A DNA stretch of 64,000 nt from Legionellales bacterium (GTDB lineage: Bacteria; Pseudomonadota; Gammaproteobacteria; Berkiellales; Berkiellaceae). How positions within the stretch are numbered: position 1 is the first letter of the stretch; each line of letters opens with the position of its first letter. Positions 9,118-19,426 of the stretch are shown here, piece after piece. The stretch spans positions 124,001 to 188,000 of the forward strand of contig PANA01000002.1 in the NCBI GenBank assembly GCA_002708265.1. The letters run 5' to 3'. A program made the translations under genes and the position numbers. The notes beneath the pieces were generated by a model. The model made no database searches. It saw only the letters and a program-made list of their open reading frames with translations, and was not told the origin of the DNA.

Positions 9118-10629
9118 ATGTGTGGTGTTGTTGGGTTATTCTCATCAGAGCCGGTAAACCAAGCGATATTTGATGCACTAACGGTCTTGCAACACCGTGG
9201 TCAGGATGCTGCTGGTATCATGACGCAAGAAGACGATGGAACCTTAACCCTCTGCAAAGGGAATGGTTTGGTGCGGGAAGTCTTTAAAACAGATGACATG
9301 AAACGTTTAACCGGTACTGTCGGTATAGGCCATGTTCGATACCCTACTGCAGGTACTGACTCTCAGGCTGAAGCTCAGCCAATGTATGTGAACTCCCCCT
9401 ATGGAATAAGCCTGGTTCACAATGGGAACTTGATAAACGCAGAACAGGTTAGGGAAGCCCTGTTTAAAACCGATCGACGACACTTAAATACCAACTCTGA
9501 TTCGGAAGTGATACTCAATGTATTGGCACATGAGCTACAGAAGGTAAAGTCCCTTTCGCCGACTCCCGAACAGATATTAGCCGTTGTCGAAGATGTCTAT
9601 GCTCGATGTGAGGGTGCTTACGCAGTCATTGCTTTAATAACTGGTGTGGGGCTTCTGGCTTTTCGTGATCCACATGGTATACGCCCACTAGTGATGGGAG
9701 AGCGTGAAGAACCAAATGGCCAAATGGGTTATATGATTGCCTCAGAAAGTGTCGCATTAGGGACAGGTCACTATAAACTTTTAGGTGACATTAAAGCGGG
9801 TGAGGCTGTCTTTATCGATCTAAATGGTAAGGTTCATCGAAAACTTTCGTCTCGTTCGAGCCCAGCTCCTTGTATCTTCGAGTATGTATACCTCGCTCGT
9901 CCAGATTCAATTATAGAAGGTGTCTCGGTTTATAAAACACGACTGAATGCCGGCGAGTACCTTGCTAAGAGTATTAAAGACACGTTTGATGTCTCTAAAA
10001 TAGATGTCGTCATTCCGATTCCTGAAACCTCAAGAAGCAGTGCAATGTCGGTTGCAAAACATTTGGGGATTGAATTTAGAGAAGGGTACGTAAAAAATCG
10101 ATATATAGGCCGGACCTTTATTATGCCTGGGCAAAAGGTCAGGAAAAAGTCTGTCCGACAAAAGCTCAATGCTATTGATATGGAGTTTGAAGGAAAAAAT
10201 GTTCTACTGGTTGATGATTCAATTGTAAGAGGAACAACTTCAAAAGAAATTATTCAAATGGCTCGTGAGTCTGGTGCTAAGAATGTCTACTTTGCATCAG
10301 TGTCCCCACCTATTAGATTTCCGAATATATACGGCATTGATATGCCCGTTAATAGTGAATTGATTGCCTACGATCAAGAAGTAGAAGATGTTAGAAAAGC
10401 TATCGAAGCTGATGCATTATTTTACTTATCGCTTGATGACTTAAAACGAGCCGTATTAGATGAAAAGCCAAATGCAAGTGAGTTTGATACCGCTATATTT
10501 GATGGTCGATACATCACTGGCGACCCTGAAACGTATTTGGCGTACGCTGCTAAGCGTAAAGCCGAAGTGAATTCCCAGCCCAAGTCTGAGAATTCAATTG
10601 ATATGCATAATTCAAGAAAGCAAAACTAA
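9118..10629 (+). CDS. purF: Amidophosphoribosyltransferase
   Basis: First committed enzyme of purine synthesis: glutamine and PRPP give phosphoribosylamine. C2 after removal of the initiator Met is the glutaminase nucleophile (MCGVVG), and LQHRGQDAAG follows near residues 24-33. The phosphoribosyltransferase half carries the PRPP loop LLVDDSIVRGTT. Its 503 residues match the E. coli enzyme. It ends a run of overlapping or nearly touching genes from truA, so it is likely part of that operon. Confidence 0.98.
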   Translation: MCGVVGLFSSEPVNQAIFDALTVLQHRGQDAAGIMTQEDDGTLTLCKGNGLVREVFKTDDMKRLTGTVGIGHVRYPTAGTDSQAEAQPMYVNSPYGISLVHNGNLINAEQVREALFKTDRRHLNTNSDSEVILNVLAHELQKVKSLSPTPEQILAVVEDVYARCEGAYAVIALITGVGLLAFRDPHGIRPLVMGEREEPNGQMGYMIASESVALGTGHYKLLGDIKAGEAVFIDLNGKVHRKLSSRSSPAPCIFEYVYLARPDSIIEGVSVYKTRLNAGEYLAKSIKDTFDVSKIDVVIPIPETSRSSAMSVAKHLGIEFREGYVKNRYIGRTFIMPGQKVRKKSVRQKLNAIDMEFEGKNVLLVDDSIVRGTTSKEIIQMARESGAKNVYFASVSPPIRFPNIYGIDMPVNSELIAYDQEVEDVRKAIEADALFYLSLDDLKRAVLDEKPNASEFDTAIFDGRYITGDPETYLAYAAKRKAEVNSQPKSENSIDMHNSRKQN

Positions 10630-10633
10630 GCGC

Positions 10634-12013
10634 TTAAGAGGCTTTTTTGCTTCTGGGGCTTTGAGCGAGGGTCTCGGGTTCGTTAGTCGTGGATGAACTG
10701 GCTGAGCCCTTTTCTTTAGTTGCTACAGGATTGAAGATGACACTGGTTTTACTTAGATCACCTGCCTCAGCGAATGGAGCAGAAGCAGACTCCTCAAGCG
10801 TTTCTCCAAGATCTTTTAATTCTTCCTGAACAGACTGGTATTCCGAAATTAAGGATTTGCTATCCTCATCTTCCTCGGAGTATTTTTCAGGAAGATTGTT
10901 TGATTTTTTAGAGTGCTTGATTATCAAGGAGCGCAACGTTGGAAAAACTAATGTGAACATTATAGCGCAAATGCCTATTCCCAATAGGGCCGCTCCTACA
11001 GGGGGAAAGCCAAGTGCTAACACTGATGGGAGCATAGCTGCAACCGCTATGGCGGCTGAGGGGAGATATCCCAGCACAATTCGCTTTCCGAGTGACATAC
11101 TGTTCCAAACTAAGTTATCGTACAGTTCTTGTTTATCCTTGGTATGCAAGTGTGCTGTTGGCTTACCAAAAAGTTGATTAAACCACCGGTGAATTGTTCG
11201 TACCGCATTTTGACAAAATTTTTGTATAGGGGTTTTGACACCCATGTATGTACATAATGAAAAAATGGTAGTTAATACAATTGCACCCGGCAACGAGACA
11301 GGTAAGCTGCCAAAAATTAAAAGCCCAATAAAGGCAGAGAAGCCTAAACCCAAGACCGAGCCTACCACTTTGGGCCAATGCTTTTTCCAAAAATCCAACG
11401 TAAATACTAAGGCAAGCTCTTGAAACTTCTTTTTCAGCGTTAAAAGAAGCTGTTGCCAAGCGGATAGGTGTTGCTGTTTTGCTATGTCCCTTTCTTTCTT
11501 TCCTGTTAACCACTCAATAAAGGTCTTAATAGAACCGTAAGCACCAAAAAGGGAAATACACCCAAATGCAATAGTGGTAATACCTGAGATTGCAGCGCCT
11601 AGAGGGGTTGAGGCCCCAACCGAAATTAGAAAGCCTTTGATGCTATCGAATAGATAAAAGCAACCAGCAAAAGCGGTGATCCCTGCCAAAATAAGAGATA
11701 GAATTGAGCGCCAACCACCAAAGCTTAGTTTTTTGCCGTGTTTACGGTGCTCATCAATCTGTCGTCCCATTTTTTCTAATGGGCCCCGGGAATCACCATC
11801 CACTGAAACCCATTTGTATATAAGCGCTGGGAGAAGGAGTACACCAGCAAAGGCAACTATACCAGCAGAGCTAAGAGGGACGGTAGTGATGTCATTCCAG
11901 GTGCCAATTAACCCGGCAAACAAACCTAAGGGGAAAAGTGTCCAGCGAAGTACCCCAGCAGCCTTTTCAAATGGACCAATTGTGTTTTTCTTTATTTTCT
12001 GATTAACGCTCAT
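10634..12013 (-). CDS. Multi-pass membrane protein of unknown function
   Basis: Encodes 459 residues and is not recognised. About eight hydrophobic segments occur in four pairs (roughly residues 20-70, 105-165, 215-260 and 310-360), separated by basic, soluble stretches, and the last 90 residues are acidic, Ser-rich and probably disordered. A GGGGAG ribosome site precedes the ATG. Its 3' end faces purF, with only four bases between the two stops. It does not look like a classical transporter. A lone multi-helix protein with a charged tail could be an envelope protein or an effector that inserts in membranes; neither can be shown here. Confidence 0.75.
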   Translation of the reverse strand: MSVNQKIKKNTIGPFEKAAGVLRWTLFPLGLFAGLIGTWNDITTVPLSSAGIVAFAGVLLLPALIYKWVSVDGDSRGPLEKMGRQIDEHRKHGKKLSFGGWRSILSLILAGITAFAGCFYLFDSIKGFLISVGASTPLGAAISGITTIAFGCISLFGAYGSIKTFIEWLTGKKERDIAKQQHLSAWQQLLLTLKKKFQELALVFTLDFWKKHWPKVVGSVLGLGFSAFIGLLIFGSLPVSLPGAIVLTTIFSLCTYMGVKTPIQKFCQNAVRTIHRWFNQLFGKPTAHLHTKDKQELYDNLVWNSMSLGKRIVLGYLPSAAIAVAAMLPSVLALGFPPVGAALLGIGICAIMFTLVFPTLRSLIIKHSKKSNNLPEKYSEEDEDSKSLISEYQSVQEELKDLGETLEESASAPFAEAGDLSKTSVIFNPVATKEKGSASSSTTNEPETLAQSPRSKKAS

Positions 12014-12182
12014 AGTACTCCCCTAAACTTAATCATAAGTAGAAAGCTAACACCCTTACTAACAAAGTTCAATCACTAAGTTAGGCTTTCTTTAATTTCT
12101 GGTCATCTTTGGTAAACCTAGGAGCGATTTTGCGTTATTCTAGAGTCAATTTTCTGATTTATTGAGTATAACAGAGGCTATA

Positions 12183-12950
12183 ATGTTGAGATTGGCTTAC
12201 CTGCTCGTATTATTGATTGTACCTACAACTAGTTCGCCAGCATTTGCTAAACACCCTTCACATTGGCGTCAAAAGAACATACCTGTTCCCCATAACTTTG
12301 TGGTTGGCTATGGAAGTCTTGTGAATCCGGCTTCAAGAGCACGCACACTTGGAGAAGAAAGTGCTACAGCAATCCCAATTAGGATTTCAGCTGAGTTCGG
12401 CTATCGAAGAGTCTGGAACTACCGTGTTACTAACATGAGTACAGCATTAGGTCTGGAGAAAGCAAAACCTCAAGATGCTGATACGATTAATGGTGTGTTG
12501 TACGCCATTAGCGACAATGATATAGACGCTTTGGATAAACGAGAGCGTAGTTACGATAGAATAAAAATACCGTGGGAATGTATTGAGTCTTTATCGTGGT
12601 TACGATTGCCAGATGTTGGAGATGTCTGGATTTATGTTCCTAAAGCTGACTCTGTTCAGTTGCCGACTTTAAATGAGCCTATTATCCAAACATATATTGA
12701 TTTAACGATGGAAGGATTCTTGTCTTACAGTGAGGCCTTTGCGGCTGAATTTGTTGAAACAACGTATTATTGGCCACAGTTTTGGATAAATGATCGCTTG
12801 ATGGCTCGGCGTCCTTGGGAGTATACGCCTGAGTTTAGCTATATCGATCGTCTACTGAAAAAGTACTTACCCCAGGTCGAAGGAGAAAGCTTGTTTGAAG
12901 AGCGTCGATACCCTGCAGAGTACTCAATGATGCTTAATTGGGCCAGATAA
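12183..12950 (+). CDS. Exported gamma-glutamylcyclotransferase-like protein
   Basis: The fold is suggested by VGYGSL near residue 42 (the substrate-anion loop of the gamma-glutamylcyclotransferase/AIG2-like family), the NGVLYAISDND strand region and ALDKRERSYDR, where a Glu is the expected catalytic residue. The ATG at 12183 gives a signal peptide ending in AFA; a TTG seven codons earlier is possible but lacks a reason to be preferred. Family members cleave gamma-glutamyl amides to 5-oxoproline. An exported member is unusual, and the substrate is unknown. It stops one base before the DUF455 gene and is probably co-transcribed with it. Confidence 0.75.
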   Translation: MLRLAYLLVLLIVPTTSSPAFAKHPSHWRQKNIPVPHNFVVGYGSLVNPASRARTLGEESATAIPIRISAEFGYRRVWNYRVTNMSTALGLEKAKPQDADTINGVLYAISDNDIDALDKRERSYDRIKIPWECIESLSWLRLPDVGDVWIYVPKADSVQLPTLNEPIIQTYIDLTMEGFLSYSEAFAAEFVETTYYWPQFWINDRLMARRPWEYTPEFSYIDRLLKKYLPQVEGESLFEERRYPAEYSMMLNWAR

Positions 12951-12951
12951 T

Positions 12952-13761
12952 ATGACGGCAAGTTTATCGCACCAAGCATACGAAATTTTGATTGAGCGTT
13001 CTCCTGATTTAGTTATCGAGAAAACGTTTCAGTTGCATAAAGCTTTTCAAGAAAGCTTGGTCCCGTTAGAAGAACATCCTACTGTCAGAATAGAAAGTTT
13101 GGGCCGTCCTGAAAAGCCGATTCTAGTTTCACCTCGTGAGTTGAAGCGACGGCGCTTAGGCACATTGGAAGGTAGGGTAGCCCTGATACATTCTCTCGCG
13201 CATATTGAATTTAACGCAATACACTTAGCGCTAGATGCTGTTTATAGGTTCCATGGACTGCCGATAGACTATTATGAGGATTGGCTTTCTGTTGCTGCTG
13301 AGGAAGCAAAACACTTTTCATTACTAAGAGAACACCTTCGGTCTTTAGGCTATGACTACGGTGACTGTCCTGCACATAATGGATTATGGCTCATGGCACT
13401 GGAAACAGACGATGATGTCATGATTAGAATGGCCTTAGTCCCCAGACTTCTTGAAGCAAGAGGGCTCGATGTTGGGCCCAAGATTGCCGAAGACCTAAGA
13501 AAGGCAGGTGATGAAAAGGCCGCAGATATCATGTGTCTAATCGTAGAAGAAGAAATTGGTCACGTTGCTATTGGTAATCGATGGTTTCATTGGTGTTGTG
13601 AACAACGAAAGTTAGATCCGATGTCTGTGTTTAAAGAAGCTCTTGAAGACAGAGCGAAAGATATATTACGCGGTCCACTTTCGCATGGTTTAAGACGGGA
13701 AGCAGGGTTTAATCAGGCGGAACTTGATTGGCTTGAATCTTCAATTCTCAAGAATAATTAG
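12952..13761 (+). CDS. DUF455 ferritin-like protein
   Basis: Encodes 269 residues. Helical ferritin-like metal ligands are visible as three E-x-x-H pairs: HIEFNAIH, AEEAKH and EEEIGH, in the order seen in DUF455 proteins. Members are predicted diiron proteins, some related to tRNA-modifying or oxidative enzymes, but the reaction of this group is not established. Its end overlaps the convergent lpxH gene by four bases. Confidence 0.85.
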   Translation: MTASLSHQAYEILIERSPDLVIEKTFQLHKAFQESLVPLEEHPTVRIESLGRPEKPILVSPRELKRRRLGTLEGRVALIHSLAHIEFNAIHLALDAVYRFHGLPIDYYEDWLSVAAEEAKHFSLLREHLRSLGYDYGDCPAHNGLWLMALETDDDVMIRMALVPRLLEARGLDVGPKIAEDLRKAGDEKAADIMCLIVEEEIGHVAIGNRWFHWCCEQRKLDPMSVFKEALEDRAKDILRGPLSHGLRREAGFNQAELDWLESSILKNN

Positions 13762-14462
13762 CTATATCGATGTAGAGTTGGCTTGGCTTCATCGATATGA
13801 AGGTAGGACCCTTGAACGGGCGACCAATCTGATAACACATATTGAATACCCCAGGTATGTTTTACCTGCTTGAGCGTGTGTATATGGCCATGAATAAGGT
13901 GGTTTGAGTGGTGTTTTAAACATAGTTTTTGGGCAGCCAGGGGATCGATGTCTAAGTTCTTCAGAGACTTGTTTGAGCCACGTGAGTTTTCTCTAAGTTG
14001 GTTACCAATTTGGTGTCGAATCATTTTAGGGAGCGATAAAAAGGCTGCTTGAATGAATTTTGATCGTAAAAATGGGCGAGCCTTCATATAAGGCACATCA
14101 GAAAGGCAAAGTGCATCTCCATGAGAAAGGCAGTAGTTAACGTCATTAATTTTTAGTATATAGGGATCTGAAATTAACCTCATTTTTGCAAATTCAAGAT
14201 AGGCAGATTGGCAAAGAAAATCGCGGTTTCCTGGCATAAAAAAGGTTTTAAGACCTTTTTTATGACGCTTTTGAGTTACTTTTGCAAGTTTTAAAGCAAC
14301 TGCTGGAACGCAGTCATCACCTACCCAGCGGTCAAAAATATCACCCAATAGAAATAATTCGTTTTGTGCAACCACGTCTGATTCTAAAAAAGAAAAGAAT
14401 AATGAGGCGGTATCAGGGGCCGCCTCACTTAGATGGACGTCGGAGGTAATAACTACGCTCAT
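13758..14462 (-). CDS. lpxH: UDP-2,3-diacylglucosamine diphosphatase
   Basis: Hydrolyses UDP-2,3-diacylglucosamine to lipid X in lipid A synthesis at the inner membrane. The calcineurin-like metal motifs are present: DVHL near residue 8, GDIFDRW near 41, PGNRDF near 77, SHGD near 114 and the paired HGHIH near 197. Its 234 residues fit the family. The start overlaps the ppiB stop (ATGA), so the two are coupled. Confidence 0.95.
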   Translation of the reverse strand: MSVVITSDVHLSEAAPDTASLFFSFLESDVVAQNELFLLGDIFDRWVGDDCVPAVALKLAKVTQKRHKKGLKTFFMPGNRDFLCQSAYLEFAKMRLISDPYILKINDVNYCLSHGDALCLSDVPYMKARPFLRSKFIQAAFLSLPKMIRHQIGNQLRENSRGSNKSLKNLDIDPLAAQKLCLKHHSNHLIHGHIHTLKQVKHTWGIQYVLSDWSPVQGSYLHIDEAKPTLHRYS

Positions 14463-14953
14463 TCGACGATTACAGCACTTTTAATCACAACAGGTTCCGC
14501 AGGGACATCATCGTGACCAGCTTTTGACGTTGTTTGAACTGCAGCAATTTTGTCTACAATATCCATGCCTTCGGTTACTTCACCAAATACACAGTAACCC
14601 CATCCTTGTATGTCAGAAGACTTGTAGTTTAGGAAATCGTTGTCTTTTAAGTTAATGAAAAATTGAGCTGAAGCTGAGTGAGGATCCATTGTACGTGCCA
14701 TCGCCAATGTGCCTCGTTTATTTGACCCACCCATGTTAGCTTCGTTTTCAATGGATGCACCAGTCTGCTTTTCTTGCATTTCAGCCGTAAAGCCACCAGC
14801 TTGGATGACAAAGCCTTTGATTACTCGGTGAAAGATGCAATCGTTATAGTGACCAGATGTCACGTATTTTTTGAAGTTTTCACAGGTATTGGGGGTTTTG
14901 TCTTCGTGAAGTTTAATGTGGATTTCACCTAAAGAGGTTTCAAATTTGATCAT
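14459..14953 (-). CDS. ppiB: Cytosolic peptidyl-prolyl cis-trans isomerase (cyclophilin)
   Basis: Catalyses proline isomerisation during folding. Cyclophilin core segments are clear: [25 protein letters not shown] and [14 protein letters not shown] place the start at the second Met (MIKFETS), because a GGAG site lies about seven bases ahead of it; the upstream Met ten codons earlier has no such site. There is no signal peptide, so it is the PpiB rather than the PpiA form. It is upstream of and coupled to lpxH. Confidence 0.94.
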   Translation of the reverse strand: MIKFETSLGEIHIKLHEDKTPNTCENFKKYVTSGHYNDCIFHRVIKGFVIQAGGFTAEMQEKQTGASIENEANMGGSNKRGTLAMARTMDPHSASAQFFINLKDNDFLNYKSSDIQGWGYCVFGEVTEGMDIVDKIAAVQTTSKAGHDDVPAEPVVIKSAVIVE

Positions 14954-15044
14954 GTCATTCTCCGTAGAGTTAAAGGTGTGCATAGGGTATCATGACCCTA
15001 AATTCCGGTTAAGCTTTTATTGTAATTTATAAGACTTTCTAAAT

Positions 15045-16430
15045 ATGGTTAAAACACGATTTGCCCCATCTCCCACAGGGGTTATGCATTTGGGGAACTT
15101 AAGAACAGCTTTAGTGAATGCATTGTTCGCGCACGGGCAAGGTGGACAGATGCTGCTTCGAGTTGAAAATACGGATAAAGAGCGTTCTGAAGAGAGATAC
15201 ATCGATCAGATACTCGAAGACCTTCAATGGCTTGGTGTGTCTTTTGATGAAGGGCCAGTATGTCAGTCAGACCGGGGTGAGGTATATGCATCCTATTTCG
15301 CAAAATTGATCGAAATGGATCTCGCTTATCCGTGCTTTTGTAGTGAGCAGGAGCTAGCCATTCACCGAAAAGCGCAGTTAAGCGCTGGTCAAGCGCCGCG
15401 ATACCCCGGGACTTGCCAACATTTATCTGACGAGCAAATAGCCCTTAAGACTGAAAAAGGAATATTCCCAACGCTTAGGTTTAGGGTCCCAAAAGAGAAA
15501 ATTATTCGTTTTGATGATGCAATTTTTGGTCCTAAACAATTTCTTTCGGATGATTTGGGAGATTTCATTATTCGCAAGAATGATGGTGGCCCAACCTTTA
15601 TGTTCTGTAATGCGCTAGATGATGCATTAATGGGGGTGACACACGCCTTTCGAGGCGAAGACCATATTACCAATACCCCTCGTCAGTTAATGCTGCTAGA
15701 AGCACTTGATTTAAAAGCGCCAACCTATGGTCATTTTCCGATCATTTTAGGGATGGACGGCAAACCTTTATCCAAGCGAAATGGTAGTCAGTCTGTTGTT
15801 GATTTGAGAGCGAAAGGGTATTTACCAGAGGCCATATTAAACTATGTTGCTAGGCTCGGGCACAGCTATGAATCAACAGACTTTATGACCACTGAAGATC
15901 TGGGTAAGAACTATCAACTTTCTCGGGTGGGCACTGCCCCTGCGAAGTTTGATCTGGATCAACTAAATTATTGGCAAGATACCACCTGGCAACACTTATC
16001 AAATGACGCGATATATACCGTTTTACAACCAGTTATGCAAATTGTGCCTGAGGATAAGCAGGAGACTTTTGTGCAGATCATTAAGCAAAACATTCGTTTT
16101 GCAGAGGATGCTCAAAACTGGGCCGCTAAGCTATATGGTAAACAAGTGGACTTTGATTCTGAAGCGCTTGAGGTAATTGAGGCTGCTGGTACGACATACT
16201 TTATAACCCTTGGCGAAGAGCTTCGGTCACTTACCCCCAAAGAGGCCCTAAATGCGACAAAAGAAAAGCTTGGTGTCAAAGGAAAGGCGTTGTTTATGCC
16301 TTTTAGAATTGCTTTGACAGGGACTAAATCAGGCCCTTCGTTTGATGAGCTGTACGAACTGCTATCGCGTGAAGCCATTCAAGCACGAGTAGAGCAGGCG
16401 CTGAGCGCCAACCCTCAACCCCAAAGGTAA
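15045..16430 (+). CDS. gltX: Glutamyl-tRNA synthetase
   Basis: Class I synthetase that charges tRNA-Glu. The HIGH-type motif is PSPTGVMHLGN (residues 8-18) and the KMSKS-type motif is LSKRNG near 242. Its 461 residues include the C-terminal anticodon-binding region, so it is a full GltX and not the short GluQ-RS. No clear Shine-Dalgarno sequence precedes the ATG. cysS follows six bases after its stop, an arrangement found in several gammaproteobacteria. Confidence 0.95.
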   Translation: MVKTRFAPSPTGVMHLGNLRTALVNALFAHGQGGQMLLRVENTDKERSEERYIDQILEDLQWLGVSFDEGPVCQSDRGEVYASYFAKLIEMDLAYPCFCSEQELAIHRKAQLSAGQAPRYPGTCQHLSDEQIALKTEKGIFPTLRFRVPKEKIIRFDDAIFGPKQFLSDDLGDFIIRKNDGGPTFMFCNALDDALMGVTHAFRGEDHITNTPRQLMLLEALDLKAPTYGHFPIILGMDGKPLSKRNGSQSVVDLRAKGYLPEAILNYVARLGHSYESTDFMTTEDLGKNYQLSRVGTAPAKFDLDQLNYWQDTTWQHLSNDAIYTVLQPVMQIVPEDKQETFVQIIKQNIRFAEDAQNWAAKLYGKQVDFDSEALEVIEAAGTTYFITLGEELRSLTPKEALNATKEKLGVKGKALFMPFRIALTGTKSGPSFDELYELLSREAIQARVEQALSANPQPQR

Positions 16431-16436
16431 GCTTCA

Positions 16437-17801
16437 ATGAAATTATACAACTCCGCATTGCGAAAAAAGACAGAATTTAAACCGCTAGAAGATAAAAAGC
16501 TAAAGCTTTATGTCTGCGGAGTGACGGTTTACGACTATTGTCATATTGGTCATGCGAGAGTCTCTGTCTTTTTTGACACGCTGGTTAGAACGTTTGAGCA
16601 TCTTGGGTATTCGGTTGATTACGTTCGAAATGTTACTGATATTGATGATAAAATTATTAAACGTGCGGCAGAGCAATCTATCGATGAATCGACGTTAACC
16701 CAACGTTTTGAGCAGGCAATGCTTGAAGACTTTTCGCGGTTGAATATTCGTGCGCCAAATCAGGAGCCAAAGGCAACCGAATATATGACTCAGATGTTGG
16801 ACTTGATTCAAGTTTTGGTTGATAAAAATATTGCTTATCAAGCTGCCAGCCAGGATGTGCTTTACCGAGTGAATGCATTTGCTGATTATGGAAAGTTGTC
16901 CAATCAAAGCCTAGAAGATTTAGTCGCTGGTGCGCGCGTACAATCAGATGACTCAAAAGAGAATCCATTAGATTTTGTGTTGTGGAAGCAGGCAAAAGAA
17001 GGAGAGCCTTCATGGGATTCTCCATGGGGCAAAGGTCGCCCTGGATGGCATTTGGAGTGTTCTGCCATGGCAACAAATTGCTTAGGCAGTACCATTGATA
17101 TTCATGGTGGTGGGCACGATCTTCTTTTTCCACATCATGAAAATGAGATAGCGCAGTCAGAAGCTGCGACTTGTAAGCCTTTCGCCAACAATTGGTTACA
17201 TGTTGGCTTTGTTAATATCGATAACGAGAAAATGTCAAAGTCGCTCGGTAATTTTTTTACTATCAGAGAGGTTTTGGATAAATATCCAGCTGAGGTGGTT
17301 CGGTTGTTTCTTATCAGCAGTCACTATCGAAGCCCTGTGAATTATTCAACTTCAGCGCTAGATGATGCAACTAAAGCTCTAATGCGCTTAGCGGGCCCTT
17401 TAAAAGAACTTCCTGACTGTAAGGCTGTTAATCATCCTCTTGGAGATTATGCAAAAAGGTTTTTTGAAGCATTGGAAGACGATTTCAATACACCTATTGC
17501 ACTGTCTGTTCTATATGACTTGGTTACGGAAATTAATAAAAGCACAGCTCAAGTCGTCGAGAAGTGTGAATTACTACGGTATCTGTCTGGGGTGCTTGGA
17601 TTGCTCATTCAGCCTGTTAAAACCCTATTTCAAGGAAGTGGGGACGTGGACGAAGCCTGGATTGAAGATATGATTCAACGTCGGAATGCAGCTCGCCATA
17701 ATAAGAATTGGGCTGAGGCTGATAAACTCAGAGATGAAATATCAGCCGCAGGAATTGTACTTGAGGATGCTGGTGGCAAAACCACTTGGCGTAAAGGCTA
17801 G
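16437..17801 (+). CDS. cysS: Cysteinyl-tRNA synthetase
   Basis: Charges tRNA-Cys. C27 begins the zinc site, HIGH is at residues 36-39, GWHLECS supplies further zinc-site residues, the GGGHDLLFPHHENE segment follows and KMSKS is near 264. The length of 454 residues is normal. It lies directly after gltX and its stop is one base from the end of the convergent folD. Confidence 0.97.
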   Translation: MKLYNSALRKKTEFKPLEDKKLKLYVCGVTVYDYCHIGHARVSVFFDTLVRTFEHLGYSVDYVRNVTDIDDKIIKRAAEQSIDESTLTQRFEQAMLEDFSRLNIRAPNQEPKATEYMTQMLDLIQVLVDKNIAYQAASQDVLYRVNAFADYGKLSNQSLEDLVAGARVQSDDSKENPLDFVLWKQAKEGEPSWDSPWGKGRPGWHLECSAMATNCLGSTIDIHGGGHDLLFPHHENEIAQSEAATCKPFANNWLHVGFVNIDNEKMSKSLGNFFTIREVLDKYPAEVVRLFLISSHYRSPVNYSTSALDDATKALMRLAGPLKELPDCKAVNHPLGDYAKRFFEALEDDFNTPIALSVLYDLVTEINKSTAQVVEKCELLRYLSGVLGLLIQPVKTLFQGSGDVDEAWIEDMIQRRNAARHNKNWAEADKLRDEISAAGIVLEDAGGKTTWRKG

Positions 17802-17802
17802 T

Positions 17803-18660
17803 TTAATCGCCATCAAGCATTTGGCATGCTTGTAAGGTGTTTTCAAGCAGTGTAGCAACAGTCATCGGGCCCACACCTCCTGGCACAGGGGTGATTGCTG
17901 AGGCTTTTTTCACTGCTGTTTCGTAGTCTAAGTCTCCAGCAAGTTTTTTACTTTCTAGCCGGTGAATTCCGACATCAATCACAACAGCCCCGGGTTTAAT
18001 CCACTGAGACTGAACGACCCCTCGTTTGCCAACAGCAACGATTAAGATATCTGCTTTTGATACCAGTGTTTCTAATCCTTCAGTAAAACGATGGGCTATG
18101 GTTGGTGTGGCTTTGGCCAATAATAATTCCATACCCATCGGTCGCCCGACGATGTTTGAAGCGCCAACAATAAGGGCATTTTTACCCGCAATTGGAATTT
18201 TATAGTGATTTAACAGGGTAACAATCCCTTTTGGTGTGCAGGGTCTTAGTAGGGGGCGACGTTGTAAGAGACGTCCTAGGTTGTAGGGGTGAAACCCATC
18301 TACATCTTTATGTGGAGAGATCGCATCGATGATTGCATGAGTATCGATATGCTCTGGAAGTGGCAATTGAACTAATATTCCATGAATATTAGATTGATGA
18401 TTTAAGCGTTCAATTTGTTCTATTAAAGTTTCAGTTGTCGTGTTTTCCGGCAGTATTTGGCTTACAGAGTGAAAACCAACTTTTTCACATGCTTGAAGCT
18501 TCTTATTTACGTAAACAGAAGAAGCAGGGTTATCACCAACTTGAATTACGGCTAAGCCTGGTACACTTTGGTTATTTGCTATGCGAGCACTGACCTGATC
18601 TGCTACCTTGCTTTTTAGTTCGCTGGCAACTGTTTTTCCATCGATGATTTTAGCGCTCAT
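17803..18660 (-). CDS. folD: Methylenetetrahydrofolate dehydrogenase / cyclohydrolase
   Basis: Bifunctional enzyme interconverting methylene-, methenyl- and formyl-tetrahydrofolate with NADP. Signatures visible are the VYVNKK segment with the active-site lysine (near residue 54), the QLPLP block near 97, the NADP site [11 protein letters not shown] and the C-terminal [11 protein letters not shown]. The length of 285 residues is typical. An AGAGG site precedes the ATG. Confidence 0.97.
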   Translation of the reverse strand: MSAKIIDGKTVASELKSKVADQVSARIANNQSVPGLAVIQVGDNPASSVYVNKKLQACEKVGFHSVSQILPENTTTETLIEQIERLNHQSNIHGILVQLPLPEHIDTHAIIDAISPHKDVDGFHPYNLGRLLQRRPLLRPCTPKGIVTLLNHYKIPIAGKNALIVGASNIVGRPMGMELLLAKATPTIAHRFTEGLETLVSKADILIVAVGKRGVVQSQWIKPGAVVIDVGIHRLESKKLAGDLDYETAVKKASAITPVPGGVGPMTVATLLENTLQACQMLDGD

Positions 18661-18781
18661 ATGGGCCTCTAACCTCTAAAAGTGACTATTCTCGCATGCA
18701 CTAAACCAAATTGAAATCTTGAGAAAAGCATAAGTGGAACAACTTACAAAGAATTTAGTTTGGTGTTTTTGCCAGAAACGC

Positions 18782-18810
18782 TTGCAACCGCAACGGTTTA
18801 AGATTACTAT
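18782..18810 (+). promoter_or_regulatory. Possible sigma-70 promoter of the tRNA cluster
   Basis: TTGCAA (18782-18787) and TACTAT (18805-18810) are separated by 17 bases, and the expected start lies just ahead of tRNA-Pro at 18821. This is read by eye, so it is a candidate only. Confidence 0.4.
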
Positions 18811-18820
18811 TTTGCTTCCT

Positions 18821-18897
18821 CGGGGTGTAGCGCAGCCTGGTAGCGCGCCTGCTTTGGGAGCAGGATGTCGGGGGTTCGAATCCCTCCACCCCGACCA
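18821..18897 (+). tRNA. tRNA-Pro (anticodon UGG)
   Basis: A 77-base cloverleaf: the acceptor CGGGGTG pairs with its 3' partner, the anticodon loop TTTGGGA gives UGG, the T-loop is GGTTCGAATCC and CCA is encoded. It is the first of four tRNAs in a row. Confidence 0.96.
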
Positions 18898-18997
18898 CTC
18901 TTACGACAGAGTTATCTGTGGTGAGGGTACACGGTACCGAGCCAGGCGCCGTTTTGCGGCAGCGGGTAGCACGTGTCATAATTAAATTTGTGTCTCA

Positions 18998-19074
<77 letters not shown>

Positions 19075-19083
19075 TTTTTCTGT

Positions 19084-19160
19084 GGTGAGCGTAGCTCAGT
19101 TGGTAGAGCCCCGGATTGTGATTCCGGTTGTCGTGGGTTCGAGTCCCATCGTTCACCCCA
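19084..19160 (+). tRNA. tRNA-His (anticodon GUG)
   Basis: An extra 5' G precedes the GTGAGCG acceptor strand, as expected for tRNA-His, opposite a discriminator C. The anticodon loop ATTGTGA gives GUG. CCA is encoded. Confidence 0.96.
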
Positions 19161-19168
19161 ATATTTAC

Positions 19169-19253
<85 letters not shown>

Positions 19254-19426
19254 CTTACTTTTCTTTCATTCCCTCAATTTATATCCATAAATTCAAACTT
19301 GTGGTAATATTTCTCGCTGATTGCTGCTAGGCACCATCGACACAGAAAGAATTCTAACAAAATAGCTCTTTCTTATCCCTATCAGTTACCTTTTGTAATA
19401 GTCAACAATGAACGACGAGGTAGTTT

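Noticed and set aside
10857..12002. Several plus-strand frames opposite the multi-helix protein gene
   Set aside because: They are shadows of a long intact minus-strand frame with a strong ribosome site.
18734..18985. Frames of about 80 codons on both strands crossing tRNA-Pro
   Set aside because: They run across a complete tRNA and have no ribosome site; the tRNA explains the stretch.
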